From Erigeron canadensis (Eukaryota > Streptophyta > Magnoliopsida > Asterales > Asteraceae): a stretch of DNA of 64,000 nucleotides. The notes below the pieces were generated by a model, which did no database searches, was not told where the DNA came from, and saw only the letters and a program-made list of their open reading frames with translations. The position numbers were made by a program, and so were the translations under genes. The stretch lies in assembly GCF_010389155.1 (NCBI RefSeq), contig NC_057768.1, positions 44,247,633 through 44,311,632 of the forward strand, written 5' to 3'. Of the stretch, positions 62,076-64,000 are shown one piece after another. Position 1 is the first letter of the stretch. Each line of letters starts with the position of its first letter.

Positions 62076-62596
62076 GTGATTATAAGTGTGATCGATATTA
62101 ATAAAGCTGCCATGTGGAGCTACATCACAGTAATTTACCATCTCGGCTGTGAAGCTCTGATGAAAAATTTTCAACACTACGTCTGGGGATACTTAGGCCT
62201 CGGAGCTGAAGTGAAATCAATGCAAGAAACCGATATAAACAAATTTAGGAAACCTATATGTAAGATCGATGATGTTGGAGATCGACGTGGGACCTTTTTT
62301 CCAAATCACCCGAAGAGATTTCACTATTCTAACCACTAATTGGTATCTTAAATTCTCTTCGGGTGATTTGTAAAAAAGGTCCCACGTCGATCTCCAACAT
62401 CATCGATCTTACATATAGGTTTCCTAAATTTGTTTATATCGGTTTCTTGCATTGATTTCACTTCAGCTCCGAGGCCTAAGTATCCCCAGACGTAGTGTTG
62501 AAAATTTTTCATCAGAGCTTCACAGCCGAGATGGTAAATTACTGTGATGTAGCTCCACATGGCAGCTTTATTAATATCGATCACACTTATAATCAC
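62076..62596. repeat. Inner palindrome segment encoding mirrored open frames
   Basis: Frames at 62076-62339 (+) and 62596-62348 (-) encode almost the same protein (HYVWGYLGLGAEVKSMQETD, then KIDDVGDRRGTFF). This sequence is also related to the outer piece at 62980-63140 (LYVWAYFGVGARVKSVQE, then KNDDVGDRRGTFF). Each arm therefore holds two diverged copies of the same coding piece. Confidence 0.8.
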
Positions 62597-62753
62597 ACAT
62601 TATCCCTAACTCATTTTCAATAGATAATTCTACAAATCGCAACATTCATCTCCAGTTCATTATCCCTAACTCATCTACCCCAACTTCCAACTCACTCATT
62701 GCTTTTCATTATCCCTAAATCATCTCTCCTAATTCCACCCCAAATCTGGCCCC

Positions 62754-63838
62754 ATGTACGACTTAGTCATGATCGTATCTCCGACTGGAAAGCTGTATAT
62801 GGTTGAGAAAGGCAAGTGTGTATCGTATCGTCAGAAATCGGAATCTATGTAGAGCTTCCGTCAATATGTTGATGAATTGTCTGATTTTGTTGATGCCAAG
62901 AGAGATGATGACAAGATAGCCCTCTACCGTCACAGTAATTCTACTCAGCATCTGATGAACAATTTCAACTCTATGTTTGGGCATACTTTGGCGTCGGAGC
63001 TAGAGTGAAATCAGTGCAAGAAACAATCGATATAGACAAATTTGGGAAACCTATTTACAAGAACGATGATGTTGGAGATCGACGTGGGACCTTTTTTCTG
63101 AATCACCCGGAGAAATTTCACTGTTCTAACGACTGATTGGCATCTTAAGTTCTCTAGGTTCGAAGCAAGCTACTACATCGATGAAGAATACTTCTCATTG
63201 GAGGTATTCCCCTCTTTCGACAAGTTTTCTTTTGAACATGTTTCCACTATGCTTGGAGTAGAATGTGATAACGAGATTTGCAGTGATGTGTGGTTTGACC
63301 ATTTGGTTTCAGGGAAGTTGGATATAAAGATTCTTTTTGACAACCCTAAAGTATTCAAGGCAGTTTGTGGAGGTGTGGATGTTGTTGTGAAACGGTTAGA
63401 AGCAGCAGAAACCTATTCACCCGTTTGCCTATAGATTTGGAGTACAAATACTCCTAAAGGTTTCCGTCGTCCAACAGGGACACTAATAAAAGATGATGAT
63501 TATTATCTAGTGTTTGATCACTTTACTTGGACATTAGAGACATACTTGTTGGCCTCTTATAAAACTCCCAAATTTACAATGCCGATTGCGTTGGTCAATT
63601 TTTTTAGGTATTTTAACTTATAGTGGTTTTTTGCAAAACATGACCTAAAGTTCTAAAACTAACTAATCTTTGTTTTTTTTGTAACTACAAAAAAAAAATA
63701 GTGACGGCGCTTATGCATCTCCACGATATAGGAATTTACCGTAACAACTTATCACCATACAACATCATCTTAATGGATGATAAGACTACACTTCTTGGTG
63801 GATTATCAAAGGCAGAAAAATTTACAAGGCAGGAAAGA
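62754..63838 (+). pseudogene. Kinase-like gene relic, right palindrome arm
   Basis: ATG at 62754 gives MYDLVMIVSPTGKLYMVEKG, then a stop and a frame change. Further pieces are LYVWAYFGVGARVKSVQE, YFSLEVFPSFDKFSFEHVST, YYLVFDHFTWTLETYLLASY, an intron-like gap, then ALMHLHDIGIYRNNLSPYNI and ILMDDKTTLLGGLSKAEKF. The last part aligns with a kinase catalytic loop (HRDLKPxNIL becomes YRNNLSPYNII) and the DFG position (GGL), so catalytic residues are missing even where the frame is open. It is a pseudokinase-like family member or a decayed kinase gene. Confidence 0.6.
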
Positions 63839-63875
63839 GGCAAGTATTCATCTTAACTTCCTTTCTATAATTTTA

Positions 63876-64000
63876 CCTCTTAAAATGGTGATGCCCATTA
63901 ATAGATCGACAGCCAAACAAACCCATGAATCGCAACTCCATGGAAGGACAGTTTCCCCCCACCCGGTAAATCAGTGTGCCAAGATTCTTAAAGAAAGCCA
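63876..64000. repeat. Dispersed direct repeat, copy 2 (runs off the window)
   Basis: Match to 55989-56109, starting 15 bases after the palindrome's right end. It has a few substitutions and a small insertion. It is cut by the window edge. Confidence 0.88.

Larger units (their letters stand above)
60841..63860. repeat. Large palindrome, arms of about 1.5 kb
   Basis: The left arm (60841-62317) and right arm (62354-63860) are inverted copies around a centre near 62336, with about 36 bp between them. Matches run from the centre (CACCCGAAGAG against CTCTTCGGGTG) to the outer ends (AAGTTAAGATGAATACTTGC against its complement at 63841-63860). Differences are few near the centre and more frequent near the outer ends, with small indels. 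Both arms carry the same broken gene in opposite directions. Confidence 0.92.

Noticed and set aside
62076..62596. The mirrored 83-87 residue frames as functional small genes
   Set aside because: They are one broken exon copied by the palindrome. They run into the spacer with no matching start or gene structure.

Overview
The window is nuclear DNA from a flowering plant. The evidence is AT-rich sequence, GT-AG introns, genes split into 10 to 14 exons, plant-specific families, a piece of chloroplast DNA, and many plant-type transposons. A eudicot is likely. The repeat style suggests Asteraceae, but that is inference. All exon joins below were read by eye from splice sites, frame continuity and family conservation.

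Layout. At 1-1305 (+) lies the 3' end of an MKP1-type MAP-kinase phosphatase gene. It converges on a complete 14-exon coilin gene (1770-7261, -). From 7738 to 17828 there is a foldback DNA element of about 1.2 kb, split by an 8.9-kb LTR retrotransposon. The two 2.74-kb LTRs look almost identical, yet the internal region is only decayed Ty3/gypsy pol. An 11-exon O-fucosyltransferase-family gene (19578-25391, +) follows, then a chloroplast insertion carrying psaJ (about 26125-26400), and an intronless SUFE2-like gene (29084-29734, +).

Region 29955-41022 is rich in mobile DNA. It holds a hairpin MITE inside a TA tract and a PIF/Harbinger-type element (30478-33888, TAA target duplication). The Harbinger-type element carries only a broken Myb/SANT-like ORF1, whose intron contains a 29-bp minisatellite and a nested Mutator-type foldback element with a perfect 9-bp target duplication. 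There is also a short Helitron (40627-41022). Between these lie several kilobases of AT-rich DNA in which I see no genes.

Genes resume with a 13-exon DUF707 gene (43580-47859, +) and a two-exon Myb/SANT-like gene (50435-51787, +). Decayed duplicate pieces follow, with a small Gly/Ser/His-rich gene (54426-54794, -) and a GT17 N-acetylglucosaminyltransferase-like gene (56273-57978, -). The right end (60841-63860) is a near-perfect palindrome with arms of about 1.5 kb. Both arms carry the same broken kinase-like gene. It is flanked by a LINE relic and a SINE.

The intact genes are ordinary single plant genes (phosphatase signalling, Cajal-body structure, Golgi glycosylation, plastid Fe-S assembly) and do not form a pathway. 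I did not find a new multi-gene system. The most unusual items are the palindrome, the young retrotransposon with a decayed coding region, the nested Harbinger/Mutator locus, and the small orphan gene with its decayed neighbour.
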